A DNA stretch of 64,000 nt from Neckera pumila (GCA_963969595.1 OZ018411.1:10294501-10358500); one strand, 5' to 3'; shown: positions 10,068-21,800, counted from the first letter of the stretch. The notes: generated from the sequence alone by a model not told the origin. Numbers and translations are program-made.

Positions 10068-11864
10068 AGCAGCAGGTCGAAAGTCATGCCAAAGGGGAAG
10101 ATTTGAAGCCTTGCGAGCATCCCAAGGAAGACTTACACAAACAAGAGGAGCACCAGAAACTGTGTTCTCCTCTTCCCCAGGGGGACAAGCTGAAAGCCAT
10201 CTTGTTCGACATTGATGGAACAATTGCAGACTCGGATCCCATTCATTTCTTGGCCTTTCAAGAGATTCTCGCTGAGGTAAACAATGCATTCTCGCTGATG
10301 ATGGTAGTAATAGGGTTTTTTCAGTAAAGAAAATTGCTTCTGTAAAGTTTAGACAAGAAGATTAAGAGTCCCTATTATCAACAATCTATCAAGTGAGGCA
10401 GAAAATAGAGTGTCTTCATAATAATTTTCAATGACAGAAGCTTCAAAAATGGCATTTAGAATGCAGAGGGTGTTGAAGTTTCTTAGAATTTATAATGTTT
10501 ATCTCGCTTTCTGTAGAATATGTTAAGATATCTCAGTCTTCAAGTAGACTCTAGGGTTTAGTGGTACTTTAAAGGTGAATGATGATAGAACGGGTGCAGA
10601 TATATGGATGCAGGAAGGCTACAATGGAGGAGTGCCTATCAGTCATGAGTTCTTCATTCGTCAGATGAGTGGCAAATTGAATTACGTTATAGCTGAAGAA
10701 CTGATGCCTGAGATGGAGGAGAAGAAAAGGATTGAAATGATGGATAGAAAAGAGGTTCGGTACCGAGAGTAAGTTCAAACCATATCTAATTATGCACATG
10801 CTCACAAATTACACTTATCAACAGATTCAGTAGTAGTATTTGGACACTGTCTGAACATTGAATAAATTATGAATCTTCAAAGTGTTCATTATAGTAGGTA
10901 TACTCAAAACCATGTTCAGAGGGTGTGCAATTTTAGTAACAAGGTCAAAATTCGGTGTGCTTATCTTGCATGGAACTGAGAGTCTTAAGGGCAAACTTAA
11001 AACCTTGGGAGCCGAACAACCATGAATTTTCAGATTAAGGCTTCTTTATACGTGAATTCTGTACTATTGAACACTATACCAACAGGGTGTTAGAACTGAT
11101 TACTGAAGTGTTGGTCCCTCTGAAGAAAGCTTGTGGGTTGGTATTACCAGGCTAGCAGCCAAGGATCTGTTGCCCATACCAGGGTTCCTTCAATTCTCTG
11201 AGTACGTGAAGAAGCGAGGGCTCCGTCGAGCAGCAGTAACAAACTCTCCAAGACTGAACGCCGAGCAAGTAATAGCGGCATTGAAGATTCCCGATTTCTT
11301 CGAAATCGTGGTGGTGGGTTGTGAATGCGACAACCCTAAACCCTATCCTGATCCGTACTTGAAGGCCATCAAGTTCCTTGGCGTAGAACCAAGCCAATGT
11401 TTTGTCTTTGAGGCAAGTCATTTGATGGCCATATACCATTTACACAATGCTGTTGTAGACCATTATTATACTCAACTTTTCCTGCTTCGCTCTCCTCTCC
11501 GATCCCCTCCTGCCACATTCAAGAATGAAAACCTTATTTTCTTTGAAACAGCGGGACTTCTCATGGTGGGATTGAGATCGATCGAATGATAAAACCTTTT
11601 GGGTTGTTTTGCGTTTATGTTTTGCAGGATTCCCCATCCGGCATCAAGGCTGGGAGAGCAGCAGGCTCCCCAGTAGTAGGCTTGCTTACAGGCCACCCAG
11701 GTCCCGTCTTGAGAGACAATGGTGCCTCCGTTCTGATCCAAGACTACCACGACTCCGCGCTCTGGATTGCATTGGGAGAGGAGGTCGGTGCTGGCAATGT
11801 GTGTTCGCACGATTCCACTCCATCAACTGGAGTCCCGCCTCCCGTGACGCCTGTATCTGCGTGA
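10068..11864 (+). CDS. SGPP: SGPP-like HAD sugar-phosphate phosphatase
   Basis: This is a haloacid dehalogenase-type phosphatase most like plant SGPP, a cytosolic Mg-dependent broad-range sugar-phosphate phosphatase. Exons are 10068-10276, 10614-10768, 11151-11412 and 11628-11864, and the joins keep one frame. With the mini-exon at 9965 the protein would have 297 residues. Motif I is FDIDGT in exon 1, with the nucleophile and acid/base Asp. The cap domain spans exon 2 (NGGVPISHEFF). Motif II is AVTNSP and the motif III Lys is in NPKPYPDPY, both in exon 3. Motif IV is FE|DSPSGIKAG across the exon 3/4 join. The C-terminus has an extra Ser/Thr/Pro-rich tail of about 25 residues. Intron 3 (11413-11627) begins with GC instead of GT. 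No in-frame ATG precedes motif I in exon 1, so the true start lies upstream. All catalytic motifs are intact. Confidence 0.85.
11413..11627 (+). other. GC-AG intron in the phosphatase gene
   Basis: Protein continuity (FE followed by DSPSGIKAG) forces the exon 3 end after GAG at 11412. The intron then starts GCAAGT and ends TTTTGCAG. AG|GCAAGT is the usual context of GC-AG introns, which are spliced by the U2-type spliceosome. No GT within a few bases would keep the frame and the conserved motif. Confidence 0.8.
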
Positions 11865-12177
11865 ATTTTAAACCACCGAATTAGATCATCCAAAATACAC
11901 TATGTTAGCACAATCTTTTCAGCAACCAACCAACAAGAAATTAAGTGTATATGATTAAAAAAATCGTGGTATAAGCTTAGTTCTTGCTGGCATGGAATCA
12001 GTTCAGTAGACATTGAGAAAGTAGAATTAATTAGATAACATGCAATCTGTGGAGCTTTGAGAATTGAGAGAGCACTAAAGCAGCTGTCGTCCAAGGTTGT
12101 TAAAGTCATTGTTAAATCAGAGGAACTGGCATCAATTCGTTGTTTGTTAAAAAGTGGTCAGTGTTCTCGATCACATA
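11865..12177. other. 3' flank of the phosphatase gene
   Basis: This stretch probably includes the 3' UTR. No clear polyadenylation signal beyond general AT-richness and no repeat was identified. Confidence 0.4.
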
Positions 12178-12314
12178 AGGTAGTGTGCTCTTAAATGGAC
12201 CATTTAAGCCTACCTAACTCATCATTGACAGCAATAGATATTTCAAGCAATCTGTCACCCATTCCTAGATAGAGGTCCATTTTAGAACGTGGTCCATTTT
12301 AGAGCACACTACCT
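12178..12314. mobile_element. 137-bp TA-flanked MITE with long TIRs
   Basis: The element starts AGGTAGTGTGCTCTTAAATG and ends in the near-perfect complement (TTTTAGAGCACACTACCT), giving TIRs of about 25 bp. TA flanks both sides (12176-12177 and 12315-12316). The interior is unrelated to families A-C, but the AGGTAG terminus is shared. Confidence 0.75.
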
Positions 12315-13380
12315 TAGTGTCCTGAAACGTGACAGTTGTGAGAAATTGAGTGTCCAATTGTACTATACTGTACATGTACAACAAGCTACAGTTGCTCTAA
12401 TAGAGGTATGTTTCCCACTTGGGCTTTAACTCCAAAATGACCCTGGAATTTCCTGAGCTTAGGAATGTGCTCTAAATTGAACAAAAAGCCAATTTTTTTG
12501 TAAGTTGTATCAATTCTTTTTAAATTGTAACCGTATAAAACCAAACTAGACATGTTAGAGATCACATTAGAAAAGAAAACACAACATCACATATTAAATC
12601 TAAAAAGTTGGTCACCAAAAAAATACGATGTTAAAGGGCCTAACATGTATAACCCCAATCAATTTATGACTTCTCAAAATCTATTCTACAATTTTTTTAA
12701 ATGAGTTTCTAATGTGATTTTTCTCAAAGATCTAGTGTATTGAGGCTCATTCCCAAGAGCCCTCAACACTACTGAAAGTCAAGATTGCAATGGACACCCA
12801 TGCATGCACAAAATCTTGAATAGAAAATTCAAAATCAATCATTTTCAAAATCAAATTTTTGAAGCTAAAACTAAACTTCAAAAAGATTTTTTTAAATATA
12901 AACTATTGAAAATAATAATTTGGTAATGTTTTACTGAACTTCAAAAATTGGTCAAAGACAAACTCTGTCCTCATGGTCATTTTGGAGTTAAGAGGGTGAT
13001 GTTAAGGTATTAAAGGAGATGTCAATTGTAGTGCATTCCCACCTAAGTCTTAGCTATCCATCGAACCTACATAGCAACCAAGGTTGTATAGACTTCACAA
13101 CACCCCTACAGCCATTAATTGTTATTTGTTGTTGGTCCAACACTTTAAAAGTAGTGCATAATAAGGGCTTGGTTATCTTCTGAAAATGAAGATTTCAGCG
13201 GTTTTTAGCTACTCTTACGTAATGGAGCTTTAGACAAACCATTGCATAAGAATAGCAACTGTTGAAGGCACAAATTAGTGGGATCTGATGTGAAAAACTC
13301 AAATATATTGAAGTTTATCAACAACCACCTCAAACTAATTTGCTAGTGATTATTGATGTGAATTAAGAAGATGTGTAGGC
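12315..13380. other. AT-rich intergenic DNA
   Basis: No gene or paired terminal repeats were recognised in this stretch. Confidence 0.4.
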
Positions 13381-13396
13381 AACCTCTTTATAGAAG

Positions 13397-13493
13397 TGGG
13401 GTGATGGGAGGTAGAACAACCCATGTGGGATATGAAAATTGGGGTGACGGGAGGTAGAACAATCCATGTGGGATATGAAAATTAGGATTAGTA
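13397..13493. repeat. Two-copy 48-bp tandem repeat
   Basis: GGGTGATGGGAGGTAGAAC at about 13399 is followed by a second copy (GGGTGACGGGAGGTAGAAC) near 13442. Both continue through CATGTGGGATATGAAAATT. There are only a few mismatches. Confidence 0.8.
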
Positions 13494-13573
13494 GAAGTTC
13501 AACCGCTCATACCTAATTTAGTTAAAAGTAGAAATTGTGTTAAAATGAAAACTTTAGACCTCATTTATGCATA

Positions 13574-13970
13574 AAGTAGAGCCATCTATAACCGACCAAA
13601 TAAGGAATTGCAACATGATCTGGAGTAGTGAAGGCAAAGCAAATATTTTTCAGAGGTACATCAATAGAATGACAAGGATTGCAAAAAAATTTGTAATTTT
13701 ATCACTTGAACTGAAATTACTATGAATTTTGGGAGGTAAAAAGTGCTCCGGACCCATGGCCAACCTCTAGACTCTTTTAATTCCAGTCATTCAATAACTT
13801 TTTTCATAATCATTATTTCCTACTTTCTTTCTCACAACTTGGGACATGTATCACGTATTTATTATTTCCAATCTTGAAATGGAGAAAAAAAAGCCATTCT
13901 AAGCTTAGTCAAAAATACGTACACCTATAGGTCGGGATGGATCATTGGTCGGAAATGGGTGGCTCTACCT
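13574..13970. mobile_element. TA-flanked MITE, family A, diverged copy
   Basis: The termini are AAGTAGAGCCATC and its mate GGTGGCTCTACCT, with TA on both sides (13572-13573 and 13971-13972). The interior, including GAAATTACTATGAATTTTGG and the CATTATTTCCTACTTTCTT region, matches the family A copies at 27746, 34884 and 49563. Confidence 0.65.
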
Positions 13971-14265
13971 TAGTAGAATAACTTTTCTTAAAAACTTTGA
14001 ATTAAGGATAAGTTGGTAAATCAATCTACCCTTCATCTCCAAAAATCCGTTTGAGATTTTGAGCCTCTAATCAAAAGTTATGAACAAAATTTGGAGCAGG
14101 GTTGGGAGGGGCATTTCTTTTGACATTTTGAAACTTCCTCTTTGAATTTTGTCCCAAACTTTTGATTGGAGTCTTGAAATCTCAAACAGATTTTAGGAAA
14201 TGAAAGGTAGATTGGTTTACCAATTTTTTTTAGTTCAATGTTTCTTAGAAAAAGTAATTCTACTA
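13971..14265. repeat. Fold-back element (family I)
   Basis: The two halves are inverted copies of each other over more than 100 bp. The left half starts TAGTAGAATAAC and contains AATCAAAAGTTATGAAC. The right half contains the complement and ends TAATTCTACTA. A second copy lies inside the CACTA element at 53275-53573. Wider flanks (about 13521-13575 and 14262-14335) are also inverted copies, so this element and the adjacent family A MITE sit inside a larger palindrome. Confidence 0.65.
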
Positions 14266-16849
14266 TGCATAAATGAGATCTGAAGGTTTACATTAAACAC
14301 AACTCCTGTGTTTTCATCTCTAATTTATAAAGTTCATAGGTTCGTACACTGAATTCATACCTATATACCATAATCGTACATATTACCAATACAATTTAGG
14401 TGCATTTTGGATATCATATTTGTATAATTAAAATACAAAAATTGTACACTTTTAATAAAGATTTTAACGACACTCATTCAATGTGTAAAAATACACGAAA
14501 TATGCACGACTATAGAACGTAGGCATTAATTCACAACTTCAGTACAATATTTGTTGAAAAGTTGTCCTCCCTCAAGTTTGAGATGTTGACAATGAGTGGT
14601 CAGGCTCTCATCTTCAAATTGTAACATACCTTTTGGTGATTCATGATGGACAACGGATTTCTTTATAAAAATGAATGACCCCTCTACCCATTGTTTAGTG
14701 AACAAAGATTGGCATGGAATTGCATAGAAATCTTTTCCAATATTTGCATTTTTATTTACCATTGATTTTCCTTTGATTTAGCAAGGTGGCTTGTTAATTT
14801 CAAAAATTTCTGAATTTGAAATTTTGATTAATTTTTGTCAAGTGTGACCTCTAGCTATGGTAATTGGATGAGCAAGGGGCTTGAGGTCCCCTCAAAACAG
14901 CTGAAGAAAGTAACTTACAAGCCTAATTAAAGAACAGTTACAGCAGTTCCAAACCTGAACTCTCATTAAAAATGATTATTTCCTTCTTATGCGCGGGTTT
15001 TATCTTTTAACACCTGCAGTTTGCAAATGCCAGGTGGAAACATACCTTAAGTAAAATAAAGTAACTACATCTAAAATTGCACGCTTCTTAAAACTGCATA
15101 CGGGATATTCTTGCCTAAAATGAACTTCCACTAGTCATATGATTCTATGATTGCTTTTAGGTACACCTATTTTTAGCACTTTAGAAATTCATTGTTTATT
15201 CACATTCTATCTAAAAAATGCATTCTAAGAGAATCTAGAATCCCCTTTTGAGTACCAATGGGACCCCCCCCAATTATTTTTTTCAATATAATAGTGAAAA
15301 CCATGTTGAATCATGCTAGATTGCTTAACTGTGCAATTTAAAGTGTAGTTACTCAATATAAAGGAGCAGTCAAATAAGACTACTTCAGCCCGTAAGCAGT
15401 TGCCCTAATTTAAGGTAGAAGCACTTCAATTAGACACTTGTTTTGGATCTCTTGATATAGAGGGTGCATAGAAAAAAATCTGTATGTGCCCTTAACTAGA
15501 ACTAGGTTAGGAAAACATGAAAATTGGTTTCATATTTTTCCAACCTTGTATGAATATAATACAAATTTTTGAAAACAACTATGTAGATGCGCCTAGTGTG
15601 GGCACTAGACTAACAACAAAATGGACACAAAAAGACCCAAAAGCGACACAATGTAAGCTTAGATCACGTGCAGGTGATCGGACAATGCAAGCCCTGCCCT
15701 CATGATAGTGACAACTTTTTGGAATCCCATCTGTCTCCTTTCAGTCTACTTGCGCTTTTATTTAGGTTGTTGTTTAGGTGTTAGAGAACAACTCGTGTTA
15801 CAACCAAACAAATAATAAATAATAAATAATTGAAACTCCAATATCTTTGTTGAAAAATAGTATAATTTCACAGAAGGGAATAAGCAAAACACTTCAAGTG
15901 AGAGCAGGGCATTGAGGATTTGATGATTGGTAAGTGGGAATCTGTGGCTGTTGTTTCCTCTAGAAAGTGGAGGAACAATGCAGTTTAGCGCGGCAGAGAC
16001 TCGTTTGTCCTATTATTGCAAGCAATACGAATTTAGCAAAGTCACACTATTTTAAATTGATACGAGTTGAAAAATTATTGTATTACTAATCTTGCATAAA
16101 TATGAAGTTTTGTAGGTGACACATTCAAATTGCATCTTCACTCTATGGACAAATCAATGTATTATTATAGAACTTGTTGGCACTTCTGAAACGTTTTTAA
16201 GGTGGATTTACTTTAAAGATTTGGTTGATTCACCTTAATTACCCCATAAATGATCTATAAAGAATTCAAAAACTTCCCATAATTTGCTCCACTCGACTAC
16301 ATAACAAACCTCAATTCTTCCACATCTATAATGTAACAAAAAGGTCCTTGCTATAATTCCTCCAATAATTCCTATTTGTCATAATGCTACTACACCAATC
16401 TAAAAAAAGATTTATTTATTTGTTAGGTTTCTACAATAGTCCAAGAAGATAGGAATTAAACACAGTCCTCCATGTACATCACTTTGTTTGCTTAGATGTT
16501 CACCATAATGAATACCTCTAATGGTTCAGTGTTGTTCATCCTTAGAAGATTCCCTAATGGGATGATTACATTTACTTACTTCTAAGTGAATATAAATCAG
16601 ATTTTACTTGAACATAGCATTTAGGAGGTTAGCAAAATGTCTTTTAAAAAAAGATTCTATTACATGGGACATTTTTTTTCTATACATAGCCATATCCTAA
16701 AATAGAGTTTAAAAATACTTCTATAGAATAGCTTAACTTATGAGTGTATGGTAACCAAGAATGGTGTAACCATGAGGTTCTACCATAGATTATAACTTAT
16801 TGACCAGTCAGATTCCACATCTCGAGTCCAACTAAATCCTAACCCCATT
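14266..16849. other. AT-rich DNA with one dispersed-repeat copy
   Basis: About 15040-15300 is related to other dispersed copies near 22240, 24830-25020, 34085-34275, 56110-56590 and 60440-60600. Shared text includes AGAATCCCCTTTTGAGTACC. The rest shows no gene or repeat that I can support. Confidence 0.4.
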
Positions 16850-16852
16850 GTA

Positions 16853-17226
16853 GAGTATAAATGCAATTGGCGATAGGATTTGGAAACTCAAATTCTAAAA
16901 AACTAGAGTTGATGTGATAGTCTTGAATAGAGCCAATAAAAAAATAGTGAAAATATTTATTGATCAAATTTAGAAATCCATATTTTATAATTAGAGTCAA
17001 AGCTGTATATGGTCTTTGACAAAACCAATACAAAATAGTAAAAATAATAATTGTTGGTCAAATTTAGAAACTCAAATTCTGACATTAGATTCAATGCTAT
17101 AATCTCAGATAGAGCCAATAAAAAATAGTGAAATATTTGTTAGTCAAATTTGGAAACTCAAATTCTGAAACTAGAGTCAATGCCATAGTCTCTCACAAAG
17201 CCAATAAAAAATAGTGAAAATATTTG
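16853..17226. repeat. Tandem array of about 90 bp x 4
   Basis: The marker CCAATA followed by AAAATAGTG recurs at 16933, 17025, 17115 and 17201, with spacing of 92, 90 and 86 bp. Each unit holds ATTTGTTG-TCAAATTTAGAAACTC and AGAGTCAATGC-like text. The last unit ends directly where the GC-rich leader of the membrane-protein gene begins. Confidence 0.85.
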
Positions 17227-18206
17227 TTGACTTACTTGTTGTCCTATCAGCCGGTGAACGAAAGCATTCCGTCCGTCCGTCACCGTCTCCGACTGCCAGA
17301 CAGCTACCGGACCTTCTCCACCTGTGTGCGCGATCCACGTCTCCCGCCACCTCCGATGTTCACCACGTGGAGGCCAACAAGTATCTGTGCCGAAGAAGCC
17401 GGCTCACGAGACTGCACGGCGCGTGCCGACGGAAAGTGAACGAGAACTCTCCGTCCGTCCTTCCGTGTAGCTTCCGTTCGTCGCCGACTCCCTGCTTCCC
17501 TTTGCATCACTCACTCTTCATGGTTGCTGCTGTTTCCGTGTTGCCGCTTTGCGCCTCTTCCCTTCTCGCTGCCTCACATCTTTTCTTTGCCTTCTCAGCA
17601 TCAGCATCCTCTCATTCGCCGCGCTCCTCGTCGTCCGCTTTTCCTCCCTTTGTGTTCATGGCAACATGCAGTTCCTGACGGCCTTTTTAGAATTGGTTTT
17701 GATGGTGTAACGGTTGTTCTCGATTGTTGGTGTTGTTGTCTCTTGAAGGATGATGATGTTGACGTGAAGGAGGAAGAGCTTTTGCACATCGTGCAGTTTG
17801 TGCGGATTTTGGGGATTTTCGAATTTTTTCGAATTTTTCGGATTTGAGTGTGTCATACCGAGCAGTTGGTTGAAGACATTTTGAGAAGGGGTGGAGTGTT
17901 CGTCGGTTGACATTTGAAGTGCATGTTGTTTCGGAAGTCGGGCTGTCTGAAAGAATTGTCTCTTTGTTAGGGTTTGGGTCTTTGCGGATTTTCGAATTTT
18001 TCGAAATTTTTCGGATTTTTTTTTTAATTTTCCGGAATTTTTGGATTTTTCGGATTTGAATGGGATTTAGATGAGTCGGATATGTTGGTTGGTTGAAAGC
18101 TGGAGTGGTGTGTTTTGAAGATTCGTTTGATCGGTTGATATTCGAAATATATATGTATTGAAGGTCTGTGAGAATTGGCTTTGGGTTAGGGTTTTGTTTC
18201 TTGGCT
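17227..18206 (+). promoter_or_regulatory. GC-rich leader region of the membrane-protein gene
   Basis: Composition switches sharply at about 17240 from AT-rich array to CpG-rich sequence until about 17690, then to TCGGATTTTTCGAATTTTTCGG-like repeats at 17810-18060. Telo-box TTAGGGTTT occurs at 17967-17975 and 18186-18194, the latter 12 bp before the ATG. I read this as promoter plus a long 5' UTR. The long ORFs here are composition artefacts, except a possible uORF at 17520. Confidence 0.45.
17520..17678 (+). other. Possible 52-codon uORF
   Basis: An ATG at 17520 opens a 52-residue Ser/Ala-rich peptide with a hydrophobic core (LLAASHLFFAFSASASS), ending in TGA at 17676. It lies in the presumed 5' UTR about 530 bp before the main ATG. 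It resembles a signal or transit peptide in composition, but no splice joins it to the main frame in a way I can show. It may be a translated uORF or a chance ORF in GC-rich DNA. Confidence 0.25.
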
Positions 18207-20676
18207 ATGGCGATGGGGAGGCCAGAGATTCGGGAGGTGCATAGCGTGGGAAGCGTATTGAAGCAAGGGGCTCAGTTGTGGCATATGTGTTTGGTTCCCA
18301 TTTGCATTCTTGCCTTAATCTCTGCTATTTACTCGTACACATTGGAGACGTATGCGTTGAGTCCGAGCTTCGCCTTGGCTCAACTAGATGGCAATTACAA
18401 AGTGAACTCGTCGCTAGCTTCTCAGTCTCGTGATCTGAAGACATCGCGAGCGAATTTTGAAGGGGGACTGAAAGAAGGCACGGACGACAAAGGTTTTGTG
18501 GCCAGGTACCTCGCGATGTTTCTTACTTCACTCGACGAGGCTGTGATGGAGAGCTTGGCCGAGTCCAGGGAAAAGATGTCGGTGTATGATTCTAGGGCTG
18601 CAGATTCCAGGACCGCTTCTTGGAAGCGGGATGCTAGTTACTCAACACAAACTTCGGATGTAAGTATCTTTGGAGGCTGATTTCATTGCATTATCTATAA
18701 TTTAATTTTGTCTATTTGAGTATTTGAATGCATAGGTTGTCATTTCTTGCTGTCCGAGGTAGCAACCGCTAAAAGTCACTCCTATTTAATCTTGTCTACA
18801 ACTTAGGTTTTGATTCTGAGGATGTGCACCAGCTGAACAGTAGAGCCTACGGTCGGTATTTGGTACACCTCTAGGGGAGGCTTCGAAATTTCGGAACTTA
18901 ATTCATGTAGTATCCAAGTATTATAAGCTAAAATGGGTGGAAATGTCTTTAAGTTGCCAGCAAGACCATCTACAATTTACGTCGTAATTATAATAAACGC
19001 TTCTTCGTCGCTTAAATGTTGCTTCTAGGTATTTTCATTAGTCGCCTCTCATCTGAATTGCGCTGCACTAAGCTGTTGTCGAAGTCGGGTTGTACTTGAC
19101 TTCTGCAATTTGTATGATCTATTACTGAACTTCGCTTCATAAGTTATTAGAGACGAGCAGGAGCATCTTGTGGACGTCATTTTTGCGTAATTTCTATATT
19201 AGGTTCAGCTTGTGACTGCTCAGTGACTACTGGTTGCACGCTTTTACGGTAGAAGCAGGCTTTTGGTATTTATCAAAGATGCATTCGATATGTGATTTAA
19301 TGGGCGAATTTCTTACGAAGTATACCCTGTTTATTCATAATTAGATTGAACATTCTCTTGAAACTCGATTGCCATCGTTTTCTCTTACAGGCTGCTAAGA
19401 CTACAGATGCATCTGATGGTATGGCAACACAAGAATCGTCCAAAGAGGTGACTAGTGATACGGGTGGCAGTGATTTGGAGCCCCTGCCCAAGTTTTCCCT
19501 CAAGTTGAAGGTTCTTGGAAAGAACGAAAGCTCTGAGTTTGAGGATGTTTACGAGGAGAAAGTCAGTTTAGGGGCACCTTCAGCTCGTTTTATGGGAGGG
19601 AGAAATGTGGATCGACCAGTACCCCCCTTAGGTCTGACCTTGCTGTTTATGATGGGCGTGATAGCAGGTGTCCTTGCGGCCTTCTGTGCTGTGATCATGC
19701 TGCAACATGCAGCTCTGTTGGGTACGGTTGCCTACAGTGTTATCAGTGCGTACACGGGTAAACAAGTTGGAGTGATTTTAGCTCTGAAGTCTGGTTTCCG
19801 CCTAGGTGTGGTTCGGTTGATATGGCTTGCTGTTCTTCATGGGGCATTCCGGGACTTCATGTGTTTGTCCGTCATGAAGTTCTTTGTGGGCAGCGGAGTC
19901 CTGGAGCCAGAGAAAGCCGAGCGCCTTGTGCTTCGTCTCTCTTTAATGCCATTCTCGATCTTGGCCCCCTTCAAGGATGTTGACGCAACCAGTTTGGCAC
20001 TGGCTGCACGGATTGGCGGATTTGTGAGCGTTGATTACATTATTGACGCAACTACCTCTTGTATCTACGTTATGGCGTGTTGGGCGACTATTATGGAAAG
20101 GCGTTATTGGGGATTTGCTGCGTTTTCACGAGGATGGAAGTTGGTCTCCACTATGCAGAACCAGGTATATTTTACTTTAAGAGCAGACGCGTATGTATAA
20201 TCTCTTGTTGATTTTTTCATGTCTTCTGGAAAAGTTGCAGTGCTTGAAACCATGCTCTGCCAGTCATAATTCAACTGAACGCCACGTGTTGATGTTTGGT
20301 TACATTGATTTCCCATGTCCACCTTGTTTTATGAACGCTGAGATTTCAAATTAGCTATAATCTTCAGAAAATTTGAATATGACCAAGCTCTGTGTCTCGA
20401 TCTAATATTTGTAGGATTCAAATATGCTGATTCTGTTGGGGGCATGAGCAGGTGATTGCTGTCAAGATCCTGGAGAGCATGTTATGCGGAAGAAGTGCTC
20501 GCTTTATCTTATCGTTATTCATGGGCAATTTTCTGTCGCTGTTGGTTGTCTCGTTTGGCCAACTGTACTTCATCATATGTTGGCTGGTCCTATATCTGTC
20601 AGCACGCTGCAAACAGGACACCCACCCTCGGTTTAGTCTCAGAAATTTGGAGCGTTTTCTGAACAGGGTCAGATAA
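18207..20676 (+). CDS. Unrecognised multi-pass membrane protein, 483 aa
   Basis: Exons 18207-18659, 19391-20164 and 20452-20676 join in phase 0 with GT-AG introns (GAT|GTAAGT; CTTACAG|GCT; CAG|GTATAT; GAGCAG|GTG). The ATG at 18207 is followed by a second Met at codon 3. A membrane span lies at about residues 25-44. A long hydrophilic Ser/Asp/Glu-rich region follows (about 60-225, including a PLPKFSLKLKVLG stretch). Further spans lie near 232-254, 256-282, 287-303, 368-386 and 427-458. The C-terminus is basic. No catalytic motif or known domain is visible. The conserved-looking part is RPVPPLGLTLLF onward, which suggests a plant protein of unknown function. The exons are GC-richer than the introns, and the open frame across all three joins supports a real gene. 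Confidence 0.75.
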
Positions 20677-21800
20677 ATGGGTGATGACCGAGTTGCATGT
20701 TGAAAGGCAAGTTTCAAGTTATCTGTTCATGATGTCTCCACTCGCCTCAATCTTGGAGTTGGAACTGGAACATAACCTGGCCAGCCTCGCTGATTTTGAA
20801 TGGCTAGCGATCCATCCATTAGGAGCTTCTGTTTTAGTTGTAGCGGTTGAGAAACGAAGTCCTTGGTAAAGATTATGGCTTGACAAACCAACCACTGTAC
20901 ATTACCCGGCTGCTACAGTCCATGCTGTTGTGGTGAATCAACCTTTATGATTCTGATACTGTAGATATCTTTGTTTGAGGCCCTGAGCATGAGGGCTTTG
21001 TCTTGCTGGATTCAATGGCTCGAATATTCGTTTTTCCCAGCATCAGACAATTACTACTCAGACTGTAGTAGAGATGCTTTTTGAAGACAATAAGGGTTCT
21101 GCTCTTGGGTGCTTGAGAATACGTTCTTGCTGCTGAGGCGTTGCCAAAGAATTTTCATCTCAAGGTATGATATGTGAATGAGCTCTTTTAATTTTCCTAC
21201 GCCAGTTGATGTGTTGAGTTGAGCCTTTTCTGCAAAAACCCTGCCTTTGACTCTCTTTCTGTTATAGTGTCGGATAAATTCTGGGGTACCGACTGTTTAT
21301 AGATCGATTGTTATTTACACATACCGGTAATGTGATTCCATTGTTGTTGTGCAGGATCAGGAACTTATGGCATGAGCATCATCTATTCTACGCATCTCTT
21401 GGAACCACTTAACTTACGACATCGTGTACCACTTACTGGTTGTAGATTGGTCTTCGGTAGTCATTTGGAGTGGTTTCGTAAATGGGCTTTTTTGAAGCTA
21501 CGTATCAAAGCTTTTATAAGTTCAAGGTATATTGCCTGTTGATTTGACAGCTGCCTGCTGAAATGAAACGCATATCACTGGTGAAGCACTGAGGCTTTGG
21601 TGCTGCCAATTGTTTTGGCAGCCTTTTTTAATGGATTTGCAACATTCTTTTGACATGATTTTCTTGTGAATTGACAGGTTTGTAGATTGTCTTTGCTTTC
21701 GACAGGTAGTTGAGTAGTATATTTTGCAAGTTTTGCTAGGTTATTGGGGTCTGCTGTAATGGAAATATTGTGTTCATTTCTTCTCTGTTCTGTCTTGAAT
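20677..21800 (+). other. Likely 3' UTR, possibly spliced
   Basis: No conserved ORF follows the stop. Two good intron-like units are present. The first runs from CAAG|GTATGA (21165) to TTGTTGTGCAG (21354). The second runs from TTCAAG|GTATAT (21527) to GAATTGACAG (21677). They would make spliced 3' UTR exons, or exons of a downstream non-coding transcript. The region keeps a gene-like base composition until about 21800 and then turns AT-rich. Confidence 0.3.

Noticed and set aside
10575..10613. ORF extension upstream of phosphatase exon 2
   Set aside because: It is intron read-through. The GATGCAG|GAAGGC acceptor and family conservation place the exon start at 10614.
17214..17678. 154-codon ORF in the GC-rich leader
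   Set aside because: Its start lies in the AT-rich array, several other frames are also open, and the translation is Ser/Pro/Arg-rich with no domain. Open frames here follow from GC-rich composition.
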